Assembly: GCF_038397735.1 (NCBI RefSeq)
Contig: NZ_CP151635.1
Location: forward strand, 1,984,001 to 2,048,000
DNA length: 64,000 nt
Source of the DNA: Microbacterium sp. LWH13-1.2
Lineage (GTDB): Bacteria; Actinomycetota; Actinomycetes; Actinomycetales; Microbacteriaceae
Direction of reading: 5' to 3'
Below the pieces are notes generated by a model. The model searched no databases. It was not told the DNA's origin and saw nothing but the letters and a program-made list of their open reading frames with translations. Below are positions 15,991 to 25,169 of the stretch, in pieces. Positions within the stretch are counted from its first letter, which is position 1. Each line of letters starts with the position of its first letter. The translations under genes and the position numbers were made by a program.

Positions 15991-17316
15991 ATGACGACGT
16001 CCACGGCGCTTCTGACCGACCGTTACGAACTCACGATGCTCGCCGCCGCGCTGCGCGACGGAACGGCCTCACGGCCGAGCGTGTTCGAGCTCTTCTCACG
16101 GCGGCTGTCCGGCGGGCGCCGATTCGGCGTCGTCGCGGGCACGGGACGCCTGCTCTCGCTGCTGCGCGAGTTCCGCTTCGGCGACGACGAGCTGCGCTTC
16201 CTGCGCGACAACGACGTGGTGGATTCCGAGTCGCTGACCTACCTGGAGAACTACCGCTTCACCGGCTCCATCCGCGGGTATCGCGAGGGCGAGCTGTACT
16301 TCCCCGGTTCGCCGATCCTGACCGTCGAGGGCACGTTCGCCGACGCCGTCGTGCTCGAGACCCTCGCGCTCAGCGTTCTGAACCACGACTCGGCCGTCGC
16401 CACCGCCGCATCGCGCATGAGCATCGCCGCAGGCGAGCGCCCGCTGGCTGAGATGGGTTCCCGCCGCGCCGCCGAGCAGTCCGCCGTGGCCGCCGCGCGC
16501 GCTGCCTACATCGCCGGCTTCCGTGCGACGAGCAACCTCGAGGCCGGACGCCGATGGGGAATCCCGACGATGGGCACCGCGGCGCACTCGTGGACCCTTC
16601 TGCACGAGACCGAGGAAGAGGCCTTCCGATCGCAGATCGACAGCCTCGGCACCGACACGACCCTGCTCGTCGACACCTACGACATCCGCACCGGCGTCGA
16701 GACAGCCGTTCGCGTGGCCGGCACCGGCCTCGGCGGTGTGCGGATCGACTCTGGCGACCTGCCGATCGTCGCGGCGGAGGTACGCGCTCAGCTCGACGAG
16801 CTCGGAGCGACGAGCACGCGGATCACGGTCACGAGCGACCTCGACGAGTATGCCATCGCTGCGCTGGCGGCATCGCCGGTCGACGCCTACGGCGTCGGCA
16901 CCTCGGTCGTCACGGGCTCCGGATACCCCACCGCAAGCATGGTCTACAAGCTCGTCGCGCGGCAGGATCCGACAGGAGCATGGATCGGAGTCGCGAAGGC
17001 CTCGACTGACAAAGCATCGCAGGGCGGCCGCAAAGCCGCATTCCGCACTCTCGTCGACGGCGTGGCCGAGGCCGAGACCGTCGTGGTCTCGGACGGCTTC
17101 GAGCAGTTGGACACCCCGGCGGAGCACCCGGAGGGTCGCGCACTGCAGATCACGTTCGTCGAGGCCGGTGAGATCGACACCGCTTTCGAAGGGCCGGAGG
17201 GCACGGCATCCGCTCGGGAGCATCACCTGCGCGTGCGTGAAGAGCTTCCGGTCAGAGCCCTCGCCCTGAGCAAGTCCGACCCGGCCATCCCGACCGTGTT
17301 CGTCGACGCGAGCTGA
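15991..17316 (+). CDS. pncB: Nicotinate phosphoribosyltransferase
   Basis: 441 residues, ATG at 15991 with TAAGCT six bases upstream (leaderless type). Begins ALLTDRYELTMLAAALRDG. Conserved blocks: VFELFSRRLSGGRRFGVVAGTGRLL, EMGSRRA, the His of MGTAAHSWTLLHETE (about 192, the phosphorylated His region), LVDTYDIRTGV, VRIDSGDL, and GVGTSVVTGSG. It converts nicotinate and PRPP to nicotinate mononucleotide for NAD salvage. Confidence 0.95.
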   Translation: MTTSTALLTDRYELTMLAAALRDGTASRPSVFELFSRRLSGGRRFGVVAGTGRLLSLLREFRFGDDELRFLRDNDVVDSESLTYLENYRFTGSIRGYREGELYFPGSPILTVEGTFADAVVLETLALSVLNHDSAVATAASRMSIAAGERPLAEMGSRRAAEQSAVAAARAAYIAGFRATSNLEAGRRWGIPTMGTAAHSWTLLHETEEEAFRSQIDSLGTDTTLLVDTYDIRTGVETAVRVAGTGLGGVRIDSGDLPIVAAEVRAQLDELGATSTRITVTSDLDEYAIAALAASPVDAYGVGTSVVTGSGYPTASMVYKLVARQDPTGAWIGVAKASTDKASQGGRKAAFRTLVDGVAEAETVVVSDGFEQLDTPAEHPEGRALQITFVEAGEIDTAFEGPEGTASAREHHLRVREELPVRALALSKSDPAIPTVFVDAS

Positions 17317-17322
17317 TGCGCC

Positions 17323-17343
17323 GCTGAGCCTGCGCGGCTCAGC
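17323..17343. terminator. Hairpin between convergent pncB and DUF3039 gene
   Basis: GCTGAGCC (17323-17330), loop TGCGC, GGCTCAGC (17336-17343). It lies just after the pncB stop and overlaps the stop region of the minus-strand gene. There is no strong T-run, so its efficiency as a terminator is unclear. Confidence 0.5.
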
Positions 17344-17605
17344 TGATCATCGACTCGTAGATCTCCTTGCACGTGGGGCAGATCGGGAACTTCTCCGGGT
17401 CGCGACCCGGGGTCCACTTCTTGCCGCACAGCGCGCGCACCGGCTTGCCGGTGATGGCGGACTCGAGGATCTTGTCCTTCTTCACGTAATGCGAGAAGCG
17501 CTCGTGGTCGCCCGGTTCGAGATTCTCCTCCCGGAGGAGCTCTTCCAGTTCGCGATCAAGCGTTGCCACGCCGCCCTGATCGGGGCTGTCCAGCGGAGTA
17601 CTCAT
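17339..17605 (-). CDS. DUF3039 family protein
   Basis: 88 residues, ATG at 17605 with TAGACT six bases upstream (leaderless type). The C-terminal half has RALCGKKWTPGRDPEKFPICPTCKEIYESM: one Cys plus a CPTC pair that could form a small metal site. Matches the conserved actinobacterial DUF3039 family, of unknown function. Confidence 0.85.
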   Translation of the reverse strand: MSTPLDSPDQGGVATLDRELEELLREENLEPGDHERFSHYVKKDKILESAITGKPVRALCGKKWTPGRDPEKFPICPTCKEIYESMIS

Positions 17606-17645
17606 GCCGAGAGTCTAGCCGTGCACAGCCGCTGGTGGGCGGCTG

Positions 17646-19211
17646 TCACGCGGTCTCGACGAACTCCATCAGGCGCTCGCCCCCACGCTCGAAGATGCGA
17701 CCGCCGACCGTCACGCCGACGGCGAGCATGACGACGCCGGTGGCGATTCCGGCCCAGAACGTCGCCGGAGCGAACTGCGAGCCCTCGAGCATCGTGAGCA
17801 CCAGCAGCCAGATGGTCGGGATGCTCACGACGATGGCGCCGAGGAACGCCGCGGCCGGGCCATAAGCCCCGCGCGAGGTGGGGCGCTGGGGCTGCTGGAA
17901 CGGGCTGTCTCCCGGGCGCGACACAGCATAGGGCGCGATCACCGACACGATGCTCGAGAACCCGAGCGCCGACAGCAGCAGGCTGGCCCCCAGCCCGGTG
18001 AGCGGGAGCAGAAGACGCCAGTCGTCGATCCACAGCAGCGTCAACGGCACGGAGATCGCCAACACGGGCACGGCGACCAGCACGACCGGCACCAATCGTC
18101 CCAGGCGATCGGGGATACCGCGCACGCCGCTCGCGACGTGGGTCCACAGCGCGGTCGAGTCGTAGGCGACGTCGTTGTGCGGAAGCCATCCGAAGAACAG
18201 GGCCATCACGGGGACCGGGACGAGCGCCGCGATCTCGAGCGGCACGCCCGCGACGAGGAGAGGGAGCACCGTGAGTGCGCCGGCCACGGGGACCACGATC
18301 AGGTTCATGATGTACCGACGGTCGCGCAGCCAGTAGACGAGGCTCCGCGACGCGATCGCGCCGAAGGCGTTCGACGGGAGCAGACCGAACCAGCCGAGTC
18401 CGGATCGCTCGCGCGATGTGACAGGCCGCTCCGTGGTGGTCAGCAGCCGACGCACGAGCCACGTCCACAGCGCCCAGAGGACCGCGGCGGTCGCGAACGC
18501 CACGACACCGCTGATCCAGGCGCCGGTGTTGTCGTCCGTCGCGAACGAGAAGAGGAAGCGCGACGATGCCGCGAAGGGCGTGACACCGACGGCTGCCGCG
18601 AGGGTGCCGACCGCAGCGGGCACCTCGCCGTCCCACTTGAGGGATGCGAGGAAGACGGCCACGGGGAATGCGATCACGATAACGGCCAGAGCGAAGAGGG
18701 CGGTGAGCTCGCGTGATCGGCGTTCGGGCAGGACCAGCGCGTTGACGGCCATTCCGACCCTCGCCGCCAGGATCGTCGACATGAGGCTCACGAAGCTCAT
18801 CACTACAGCGAGGAGCCACGGGGCGCCCAGCCTGATAGCGACGACGCAGACGCTGATGTTCACCGCGAGCAGCGCCAGACTCGGGACGCTGATGAACGAG
18901 GCGAGGGCGAGGATCCACGGCATCTGCCGCTCGTCGACCCCGAACACGGCGAACCGCCGGGGGTCGAGCTGGTCGACCGCACCCACGAGGATCGGGCCGA
19001 CCAGGAATCCGAGCAGCAGCGCGGCGCTGCCGAGCACGATGACGGTGCGCGCGACGGCGACCGGCGCGTCGTCGAGGCTCAGGACCGCAGCGCAGACCAC
19101 GGAAGTGAGAACGACGATCACGGCGAGCATGATCACCGTGCGCAGCCGACGTTCGCCGCGGAGCGATCCGATCAGGAGCGCCGCCCTCAGTCGGAGAACG
19201 TGTGCAGCCAC
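17646..19211 (-). CDS. ABC exporter permease subunit
   Basis: 521 residues with roughly a dozen hydrophobic segments; ATG at 19211, overlapping the 3' end of the upstream ATPase gene by 25 bases, which indicates translational coupling. Hydrophobic helices alternate with basic loops (RDRRYIMNLIVVPVAG; GERRLRTVIMLAVIV). No periplasmic binding protein is nearby, so an ABC-2 type exporter is most likely. The cargo is unknown. Confidence 0.8.
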   Translation of the reverse strand: MAAHVLRLRAALLIGSLRGERRLRTVIMLAVIVVLTSVVCAAVLSLDDAPVAVARTVIVLGSAALLLGFLVGPILVGAVDQLDPRRFAVFGVDERQMPWILALASFISVPSLALLAVNISVCVVAIRLGAPWLLAVVMSFVSLMSTILAARVGMAVNALVLPERRSRELTALFALAVIVIAFPVAVFLASLKWDGEVPAAVGTLAAAVGVTPFAASSRFLFSFATDDNTGAWISGVVAFATAAVLWALWTWLVRRLLTTTERPVTSRERSGLGWFGLLPSNAFGAIASRSLVYWLRDRRYIMNLIVVPVAGALTVLPLLVAGVPLEIAALVPVPVMALFFGWLPHNDVAYDSTALWTHVASGVRGIPDRLGRLVPVVLVAVPVLAISVPLTLLWIDDWRLLLPLTGLGASLLLSALGFSSIVSVIAPYAVSRPGDSPFQQPQRPTSRGAYGPAAAFLGAIVVSIPTIWLLVLTMLEGSQFAPATFWAGIATGVVMLAVGVTVGGRIFERGGERLMEFVETA

Positions 19212-20995
19212 TCGAGCCCCTCCACCTCGCTGATGCCACCGGAGAGCTCGACGAATCGCGCCTCGAGCGTCTGGCCTGCGCGCACCTCATCGATCGTGCC
19301 CTCGGCGAGCACCTCTCCCCCGACGATGATCGCGACGCGCGAGCAGACGCGCGCGACGAGATCCATGCCGTGGCTGGAGAGGATGACCGTTCCGCCATGG
19401 TCGACGTATGCACGCAGGATGTCGAGGATGACCGCGGACGATACGGGATCGACCGCCTCGAAGGGCTCGTCGAGCACCAGGACGCGAGGCGAGTGGATCA
19501 TCGCTCCCGCGAGCATGATCTTCTTCGTCATACCGGCCGAGTAGTCGGAGACGACGCGGTTCAGCGCCTCGCCGAGGTCGAAAGCGCGCGCGAGGTCGCC
19601 GACGCGCTTCTCGATGACGTTCGATGCGAGACCTCGCAGCAGGCCGTAGTAGTAGAGAAGCTGACGGCCGGTGAGGCGATCGAACGTGCGCAGCCGATCG
19701 GGCAGCACACCCATCATCCGCTTCGCCGCGAGCGGCTTGGCCGCCTGGTCGATGCCGCAGATCACGACGTTCCCCTCGTCGGCGCGCAGGAGCCCTGCGA
19801 CGATCGAGAGCGTCGTCGTCTTGCCCGCGCCGTTGGGCCCGACGATTCCATAGAACGACCCGGCGGGTACGGTCAGATCGATGCCGTTGACCGCCGTGTG
19901 GTCGCCGAAGCTCTTCACCAGACCGCGGATGCGGATCGCCTCGGAGGCCGATGCAGCCTCGACTCCGCTGACGGCCTCTTCCGTCGCATCCGCATCGGAG
20001 ACGGCGTCGACGACGTCGGACACCGGACTTTCGTCTGCGGGCTCATCCGCTGCAGCGTCTTCGAGGACCTCGACGACGTCGGAGGCCGCGCCATCGGTCG
20101 AAGCGGCGTCAGCCGTCGGGGACTCGATCGACGGCGTGTCGACGTCGTCGACGCGGGGTCGTTCGATCACGGGAGACACGTCGTCCGCGCCGTCCGCCAC
20201 AGGATCAGCCACGGCAGGAGCGGCCACGGTCGCTTCAGCGGACTTCGCCTCCGCAGCACCCTTCGACTCCGCCTCCGCAGCGGCCTTCGACTCCGCAGCA
20301 CCCTTCGACTCCGCAGCGGCCGCAGCCGCGGTCTCCTCCGCGGCCCGAGCCTCGGCGGCCTTCGCCTCCTCCGCCTCAGCCTCCGCGGCCTTCGCAGCGG
20401 CGGCCTTGGCCGCAGCCGTCTTCGCAGCGGCGGTCTTCGCGGCCACCGTCCTCGCCGAAGCCGTCTTTGCGGCAGACGTACGGGCGGTGGACTTCGCCGC
20501 GGCGCTCTTCTCGGCCGCAGCCTTCGCCGCAGCCGTCTTCGCGGCGGTCGTCTTCGCGGCCGTCGTCTTCGCGGCCGTCGTCTTCGCGGCCGTCGTCTTC
20601 GCGGCCGTCGTCTTCGCCGCCGTCGTCTTCGCCGCCGTCGTCTTCGCGGCACTCGACTTGGCCGTCGTCGATCGCGCTGCGGTGGTCTTCGCGGCAGTAC
20701 TTCGCGCAGTCGTCGGGCGAGCCGAGTTCTTCGCTGCGGCGGTGCGTGCCGCGGCCGACGTGGTCTTCTTCGGCGCGGCGGAACGCGACGCCGCAGCATC
20801 GACGCTCCGGTCGATCTTCAGCGCGGGCTCCGCCACCACCTCGATCGTCGCGGCAGCCTTGTCAGCGGCTGACTTCGTGGGCGTTCGCGCGCTCGTCGCC
20901 TTCTTGGCGGGCGTCTTCCGAGCCGGCGTCTTCTTGGCGGTCGAGGGCGCGGCGTCGGCCACCTGATCGGTGCGGTCGTCGGGGGAAGCAGTCAC
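19187..20995 (-). CDS. ABC ATPase with long histone-H1-like N-terminal tail
   Basis: 602 residues, GTG at 20995 with TACCGT six bases upstream (leaderless type). Residues 1-50 and about 85-200 are Ala/Lys/Thr/Ser-rich, including seven consecutive TTAAK units. Residues 200-355 shift to Ala/Glu/Asp-rich acidic sequence. The ABC domain starts near 358 (AIRIRGLVKSFGDHTAVNG), with Walker A GPNGAGKTT, signature DYSAGMTKKIMLAGAM, Walker B VLVLDEPFEAVD and H-loop LSSHGMD. The partner permease is downstream. A disordered tail of this length is unusual for an exporter ATPase; it resembles actinobacterial HU/H1-like DNA-binding tails, though a fusion-type assembly artefact should be considered. Confidence 0.85.
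   Translation of the reverse strand: MTASPDDRTDQVADAAPSTAKKTPARKTPAKKATSARTPTKSAADKAAATIEVVAEPALKIDRSVDAAASRSAAPKKTTSAAARTAAAKNSARPTTARSTAAKTTAARSTTAKSSAAKTTAAKTTAAKTTAAKTTAAKTTAAKTTAAKTTAAKTAAAKAAAEKSAAAKSTARTSAAKTASARTVAAKTAAAKTAAAKAAAAKAAEAEAEEAKAAEARAAEETAAAAAAESKGAAESKAAAEAESKGAAEAKSAEATVAAPAVADPVADGADDVSPVIERPRVDDVDTPSIESPTADAASTDGAASDVVEVLEDAAADEPADESPVSDVVDAVSDADATEEAVSGVEAASASEAIRIRGLVKSFGDHTAVNGIDLTVPAGSFYGIVGPNGAGKTTTLSIVAGLLRADEGNVVICGIDQAAKPLAAKRMMGVLPDRLRTFDRLTGRQLLYYYGLLRGLASNVIEKRVGDLARAFDLGEALNRVVSDYSAGMTKKIMLAGAMIHSPRVLVLDEPFEAVDPVSSAVILDILRAYVDHGGTVILSSHGMDLVARVCSRVAIIVGGEVLAEGTIDEVRAGQTLEARFVELSGGISEVEGLEWLHTFSD
20536..20640 (-). repeat. 15-base tandem repeat, seven copies, coding TTAAK
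   Basis: Seven contiguous 15-base units of the plus-strand form TCTTCGCGGCCGTCG, with a few third-position changes. Each codes for Thr-Thr-Ala-Ala-Lys in the tail of the ABC ATPase. The unit keeps the frame, so copy number could vary without frameshift. Degenerate AAAK-type units flank it on both sides. Confidence 0.9.
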
Positions 20996-21059
20996 CGTCC
21001 TACGGTATCAACGGGTACCCACTTTCTCAGGGTCGCCGCAACAATTGGCCCCGGAATCA

Positions 21060-21088
21060 CAGATCGGACCCCGTACGGGGCCGATCTG
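21060..21088. promoter_or_regulatory. Bulged palindrome between divergent genes
   Basis: CAGATCGG (21060-21067) pairs with CCGATCTG (21081-21088), and inside it CCCC-GTAC-GGGG is also palindromic, with one unpaired A. It lies 65 bases upstream of the ABC ATPase start and 159 bases upstream of the nucleotidyltransferase. It could be an operator or an RNA hairpin in a long leader. Confidence 0.45.
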
Positions 21089-21142
21089 GACGAATCTGAG
21101 TGTTGGGTGTGTACTGGATCACGAATTGGCAACAGGGACCAC

Positions 21143-21156
21143 AACCCCCGGGGGTT
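21143..21156. promoter_or_regulatory. 14-base palindrome upstream of nucleotidyltransferase
   Basis: AACCCCCGGGGGTT is a perfect palindrome 90 bases before the GTG of the nucleotidyltransferase gene. A candidate -10 (TAGCAT) follows at about 21172. Possible operator; no known regulator site matches from memory. Confidence 0.4.
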
Positions 21157-21246
21157 CCCAGGCTGGATCGCTAGCATGACCCTCGGCACGACGAAGTGTC
21201 TGGTCGGTGAACCGACCGTGAACACATACTTCCTTTAGGAGCACTC

Positions 21247-21939
21247 GTGACTCTTCAGACCGTCATCCTCGCAGCAGGAATGGGCTCACGCCTGGGCCGC
21301 GCGCTGCCGAAGCCGCTCACCGAGCTCAGCGACGGCCGCACGATCATGCGTCAGCAGCACGACAACATCCGCGCCGCCTTCGGCACCGACGCACGCATCA
21401 CCTCCGTCGTCGGCTACCGCGCCGAGACCATCATCGAGGCCTTCCCGAACGTCAACTACGTGCACAACGAGCGCTACGACGAGACGAACACGTCGAAGAG
21501 CCTGCTGCGCGCGCTGGGCGCGACCGGCAAGTCCGGCGTGCTCTGGATGAACGGCGACGTCGTCTTCGACCCGATGATCCTGGGCCGTGCCGCGGCCTAC
21601 ATCGAGCGCGACCAGTCGTTCGTCACGGTGAACACCTCGAAGGTGAGCGACGAAGAGGTGAAGTACACGGTCACGGCCGAGGGCTTCATCAACGAGCTCT
21701 CCAAGACCGTCAAGGGCGGACTCGGCGAGGCCGTGGGTATCAACTACATCTCCTCCGCGAACAAGAAGGCGTTCATGCGCCAGCTGCAGCGCGTCGAGGA
21801 CCAGGACTACTTCGAGCGCGGACTCGAACTCGCGATCGCCGAGGACGGCCTCCTGCTCGAGCCGATGGACGTCTCCGACCTCTACGCGGTCGAGGTCGAC
21901 TTCGCCGAAGACCTGGAGCGGGCGAACCTGTTCGTCTGA
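21247..21939 (+). CDS. Nucleotidyltransferase, sugar/choline-phosphate type
   Basis: 230 residues, GTG at 21247 with AGGAG seven bases upstream. The N-terminus TVILAAGMGSRLGRALPKPLTEL is the NTP-transferase GxGxR...PK signature. It also has GVLWMNGDVVFDP (metal-binding Asp) and VEVDFAEDLERAN near the C-terminus. Length and pattern resemble LicC-like or short MobA-like nucleotidyltransferases that make CDP- or UDP-linked intermediates for surface polymers. No biosynthetic partners are adjacent, so the substrate is unknown. A long untranslated leader and a strong terminator flank it. Confidence 0.75.
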   Translation: MTLQTVILAAGMGSRLGRALPKPLTELSDGRTIMRQQHDNIRAAFGTDARITSVVGYRAETIIEAFPNVNYVHNERYDETNTSKSLLRALGATGKSGVLWMNGDVVFDPMILGRAAAYIERDQSFVTVNTSKVSDEEVKYTVTAEGFINELSKTVKGGLGEAVGINYISSANKKAFMRQLQRVEDQDYFERGLELAIAEDGLLLEPMDVSDLYAVEVDFAEDLERANLFV

Positions 21940-21950
21940 TCTCTTTTCAC

Positions 21951-21990
21951 GAAAGCCCGGCCCCGTCAAGGGTGCCGGGCTTTCGGCGTT
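21951..21990 (+). terminator. Rho-independent terminator
   Basis: GAAAGCCCGGC (21951-21961) and GCCGGGCTTTC (21974-21984) form an 11-base stem with a 12-base loop, followed by GGCGTTTT. It ends the nucleotidyltransferase transcript. Confidence 0.8.
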
Positions 21991-22019
21991 TTCGCGGGCT
22001 GTGTTCCTAGGATCGATCC

Positions 22020-23021
22020 ATGGCCCCCAAGGTGCACAAGATCCACTCCCTCCCCGATGACTCCCCGTGGGACAGGGGCGTGCCGCCGGTGGGTTCCGCC
22101 GAGCATCCGTTCATGGTGCGGGGCCTCGATCGAGTTCTCGCGATCCAACGACCGCTCGTGCTCGCACACATCCGCAGCATCCGTCTGCGCAACCCCCACG
22201 CATCGCCCGAGCAGATCATCCGCATCCTCGAACGCCGCTATCTGGCGGCGGTCACCACGGGCGGCGCAGCCGTCGGTGCGACGGCTGTCGTCCCCGGCAT
22301 CGGCACGGGCATCACGCTCGCGCTATCCGGCGTCGAGACCGTCGGCTTCGTCGAGTCGACCGCTCTCTTCGCTCAGTCGGTCGCCGAGGTGCACGGCATC
22401 GCGGTCTCGAATCCCGACAGGGCCAGAGCTCTCGTCATGACGCTCATGCTCGGCAAGGAGGGCGTGGCGCTGGTCGGCCAGCTCGCCGGAGAGGCGACCG
22501 GCAAAGGCGGCACCCGTTCGTCCTATTGGGGCGAGATGGTGACGAAGTCACTCCCCCGGGCCGCGGTCGGACCGCTCGTCGACCGACTCAAGAGCATGTT
22601 CGTGAAGCAGTTCGCCGCAAAGGGAGGAGCCTCCTTCATCGGCAAAGCGCTGCCGTTCGGTGTCGGCGCAGCCGTCGGCGGGGCGGGCAACCACATCCTC
22701 GGACGCCGTGTGCTCACCACCTCGCACCGCGCGTTCGGCGCGGCTCCCATGGATCTGCCCCTCGATCTCGAACCGGTCGACGGTGCCGAGAAGGTCGAGC
22801 TGCGGATGCTGCACGGCGCGCAGTTCGTCGGCGGCGCCATCGCGGGAGCGGCCGGTTCCGCGGCGCGCGGTGTCGGCTGGGCCGGACGGAAGATCACGTC
22901 GGTGGGTCGTGGGCGCAGGCAGGGAACGTCCGAGATCGAGAGCGGCGCGGGCGAGCGGTCGGGCACGCACGACCTGTCGGGCGAGCTCGGCACAGACGCG
23001 CGTCCCCCTCGCAGCGACTGA
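22020..23021 (+). CDS. EcsC-like protein of unknown function
   Basis: 333 residues, ATG at 22020 with TAGGAT six bases upstream (leaderless type). Two glycine-rich hydrophobic segments stand out: [21 protein letters not shown] (about 77-97) and [19 protein letters not shown] (about 217-235), the latter close to the end of EcsC-family domains (VGGGINYAFTRRIG in my memory). The C-terminal 60 residues are disordered and charged. Function is unknown; EcsC proteins are linked to membrane processes. It precedes accD by about 100 bases. Confidence 0.6.
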   Translation: MAPKVHKIHSLPDDSPWDRGVPPVGSAEHPFMVRGLDRVLAIQRPLVLAHIRSIRLRNPHASPEQIIRILERRYLAAVTTGGAAVGATAVVPGIGTGITLALSGVETVGFVESTALFAQSVAEVHGIAVSNPDRARALVMTLMLGKEGVALVGQLAGEATGKGGTRSSYWGEMVTKSLPRAAVGPLVDRLKSMFVKQFAAKGGASFIGKALPFGVGAAVGGAGNHILGRRVLTTSHRAFGAAPMDLPLDLEPVDGAEKVELRMLHGAQFVGGAIAGAAGSAARGVGWAGRKITSVGRGRRQGTSEIESGAGERSGTHDLSGELGTDARPPRSD

Positions 23022-23124
23022 GTCCGCGCGGATCGCCGAACACGAGAGAGACGCCAAAGGATCCGGCGACCCGTTGTGGCGAGCATCCAACGGACGAGGC
23101 CGACCCGACGATAGGGTGGAATCC

Positions 23125-24714
23125 GTGACGGACAAGCCCGAACTCTCGACCACCGCCGGCAGGATCGCAGACCTCCGCGCTCGCTACAACGAAGCCGTTG
23201 TCGACGCTGAGAAGGTCGCGCACGACAAGCAGCACGCCAAGGGCAAGATGACCGCCCGCGAGCGCATCGAGCTGCTCGTCGATCCAGGAAGCTTCGTCGA
23301 GTTCGACGAGTACGTGCGCCACCGCACCACGGCCTTCGGGATGGACAAGAACCGCCCCTACGGAGACTCGGTCGTCACGGGCGTCGGCACGATCCACGGG
23401 CGGACAGTCGCGGTGTACTCGCAGGACTTCACCACGTTCGGCGGCTCGCTCGGCGAGGTGTCCGGCGACAAGATCATCAAGATCATGGAGTTCGCGCTCT
23501 CCGGCGGCATGCCGATCATCGGCATCCTCGACTCGGGCGGTGCGCGGATCCAGGAGGGGGTGCTCGCGCTCAGCAAGTACGGCGAGATCTTCCGACTGAA
23601 CACCCGTTCGTCCGGTGTCATCCCGCAGATCTCGATCATCATGGGCCCGGCCGCCGGTGGTGCCGTGTACGGCCCCGCCCTGACGGACTTCGTCATCATG
23701 GTCGACAAGACCAGCCAGATGTTCGTCACCGGCCCTGACGTGATCAAGACGGTCACCGGCGAGGATGTCGGCATGGAGGAGCTCGGTGGGGCCCTCACGC
23801 ACAACACCCGCTCCGGCGTCGCGCACTACCTCGCCGAAGACGAGGACGATGCGATCGACTATGCGCGCACGCTTCTGGGTTTCCTCCCCGACAACAACAT
23901 GGCGGAGATCCCCGGCTACGAGAGCGGGTTCGAGTGGGAGACCACGGATGCCGATCGCACGCTGAACGCGATCATCCCGGACTCCCCCAATCAGCCGTAC
24001 GACATCCACACGGTCATCGAGCACGTCGTCGACTCCGGGGACTTCATCGAGGTCCAGCCGCTCTTCGCGCCCAACATCGTGATCGGCTTCGGACGCGTCG
24101 AGGGCCGCTCGGTCGGCATCATCGCCAACCAGCCGTCGCAGATGGCAGGAACCCTCAACATCGAAGCCGGCGAGAAGGCCAGCCGGTTCGTGCGGTTCTG
24201 CGATGCGTTCTCGATCCCGATCGTCACGCTCGTCGATGTGCCCGGCTATCTGCCAGGCACCGATCAGGAGTGGACCGGTGTGATCCGCCGCGGCGCGAAG
24301 CTCATCTACGCGTATGCCGAGGCGACGGTGCCGCTGGTCACCGTGATCCTCCGCAAGGCCTACGGCGGCGCGTACATCGTCATGGGCTCGAAGCAGCTCG
24401 GCGCCGATGTGAACCTCGCCTGGCCCACCGCCGAGATCGCCGTCATGGGCGGTCAGGGTGCGGTCAACATCCTCTACCGCGGCGAGATCAAGCGCGCCGA
24501 AGAGGCAGGCGAAGACGTCGCAGCCGTGCGAACCCGCCTTGCGAACGAGTACACGTACAGCGTGACCTCACCGTTCCTCGCGGCCGAGCGCGGCGAGATC
24601 GACGGCATCATCGAACCGGCGAACACCCGCGTCTCCATCGCCAAGGCCCTCCGCGCCCTGCGCGGCAAGCGGGCGGAGCTGCCACCCAAGAAGCACGGGA
24701 ACATTCCCCTGTGA
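23125..24714 (+). CDS. accD: Acyl-CoA carboxylase beta (carboxyltransferase) subunit
   Basis: 529 residues. GTG at 23125 with TAGGGT seven bases upstream (leaderless type); a second in-frame GTG at 23116 is less likely. Carboxyltransferase domains: N-half with [29 protein letters not shown] and [17 protein letters not shown]-half with [40 protein letters not shown] and [14 protein letters not shown]. It transfers CO2 from biotin to acetyl- or propionyl-CoA. The residue that sets chain specificity (Asp/Ile near 420) was not resolved. The stop overlaps accE. Confidence 0.95.
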   Translation: MTDKPELSTTAGRIADLRARYNEAVVDAEKVAHDKQHAKGKMTARERIELLVDPGSFVEFDEYVRHRTTAFGMDKNRPYGDSVVTGVGTIHGRTVAVYSQDFTTFGGSLGEVSGDKIIKIMEFALSGGMPIIGILDSGGARIQEGVLALSKYGEIFRLNTRSSGVIPQISIIMGPAAGGAVYGPALTDFVIMVDKTSQMFVTGPDVIKTVTGEDVGMEELGGALTHNTRSGVAHYLAEDEDDAIDYARTLLGFLPDNNMAEIPGYESGFEWETTDADRTLNAIIPDSPNQPYDIHTVIEHVVDSGDFIEVQPLFAPNIVIGFGRVEGRSVGIIANQPSQMAGTLNIEAGEKASRFVRFCDAFSIPIVTLVDVPGYLPGTDQEWTGVIRRGAKLIYAYAEATVPLVTVILRKAYGGAYIVMGSKQLGADVNLAWPTAEIAVMGGQGAVNILYRGEIKRAEEAGEDVAAVRTRLANEYTYSVTSPFLAAERGEIDGIIEPANTRVSIAKALRALRGKRAELPPKKHGNIPL

Positions 24715-24956
24715 GCGCGCAGGACGCACCGGAGACGCCGGCGGGGGCAGAGCGTCCGCCGACGATCGAGATCACGCGCGGCTCGGCCACGGAAGAGGAG
24801 CTCGCGGCGCTCATCGCGGTCGTGAGCGATGCGTACGCGCAGGAGTCGGCGGATGCCGTCGCGGACGTGCCCCGCGTCTCCGCGTGGACTCGCACGCAGC
24901 GTCCGCTGCGGAGACCTCTTCGACGGGACATCCCGTGGGGCCGCTTCTCGGGCTGA
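24711..24956 (+). CDS. accE: Acyl-CoA carboxylase epsilon subunit
   Basis: 81 residues, GTG at 24711 overlapping the accD stop (GTGA). The core [27 protein letters not shown] and the C-terminal motif [13 protein letters not shown]...PWGRFSG match the small actinobacterial epsilon subunit, which stabilises the alpha-beta carboxylase complex. Position directly after the beta subunit is the usual one. Confidence 0.88.
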   Translation: MSAQDAPETPAGAERPPTIEITRGSATEEELAALIAVVSDAYAQESADAVADVPRVSAWTRTQRPLRRPLRRDIPWGRFSG

Positions 24957-25095
24957 TCGCGCGTCGCTGAACGCGAGGCGGACGAGGCGCCTGCGAGACC
25001 CGGAGCCCCCCAGCTTCCGGGCCACGCAGACAGTCTCCCCCGGTCGACGCGGGACCGTCGTCCCAGCAATCGGAGCACCCCAGTCGGCGCATCCC

Positions 25096-25160
25096 TTCGA
25101 TAGTACATCGATTGGAATTAACCACCCACTCCGAAAACCGATATACCGGTATGGCAGTTG
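25096..25160. other. AT-rich pocket between convergent genes
   Basis: Between accE and the ROK gene (24957-25169) no gene is seen. The stretch from about 25096 is much richer in A/T than its surroundings and includes the 10-base palindrome ATACCGGTAT (25143-25152). It could be a remnant of foreign DNA or a protein binding site. Confidence 0.3.
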
Positions 25161-25169
25161 GATGCTCGT

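Noticed and set aside
20536..20640. CRISPR-like array of short repeats
   Set aside because: Units are contiguous without spacers and code in frame for TTAAK.
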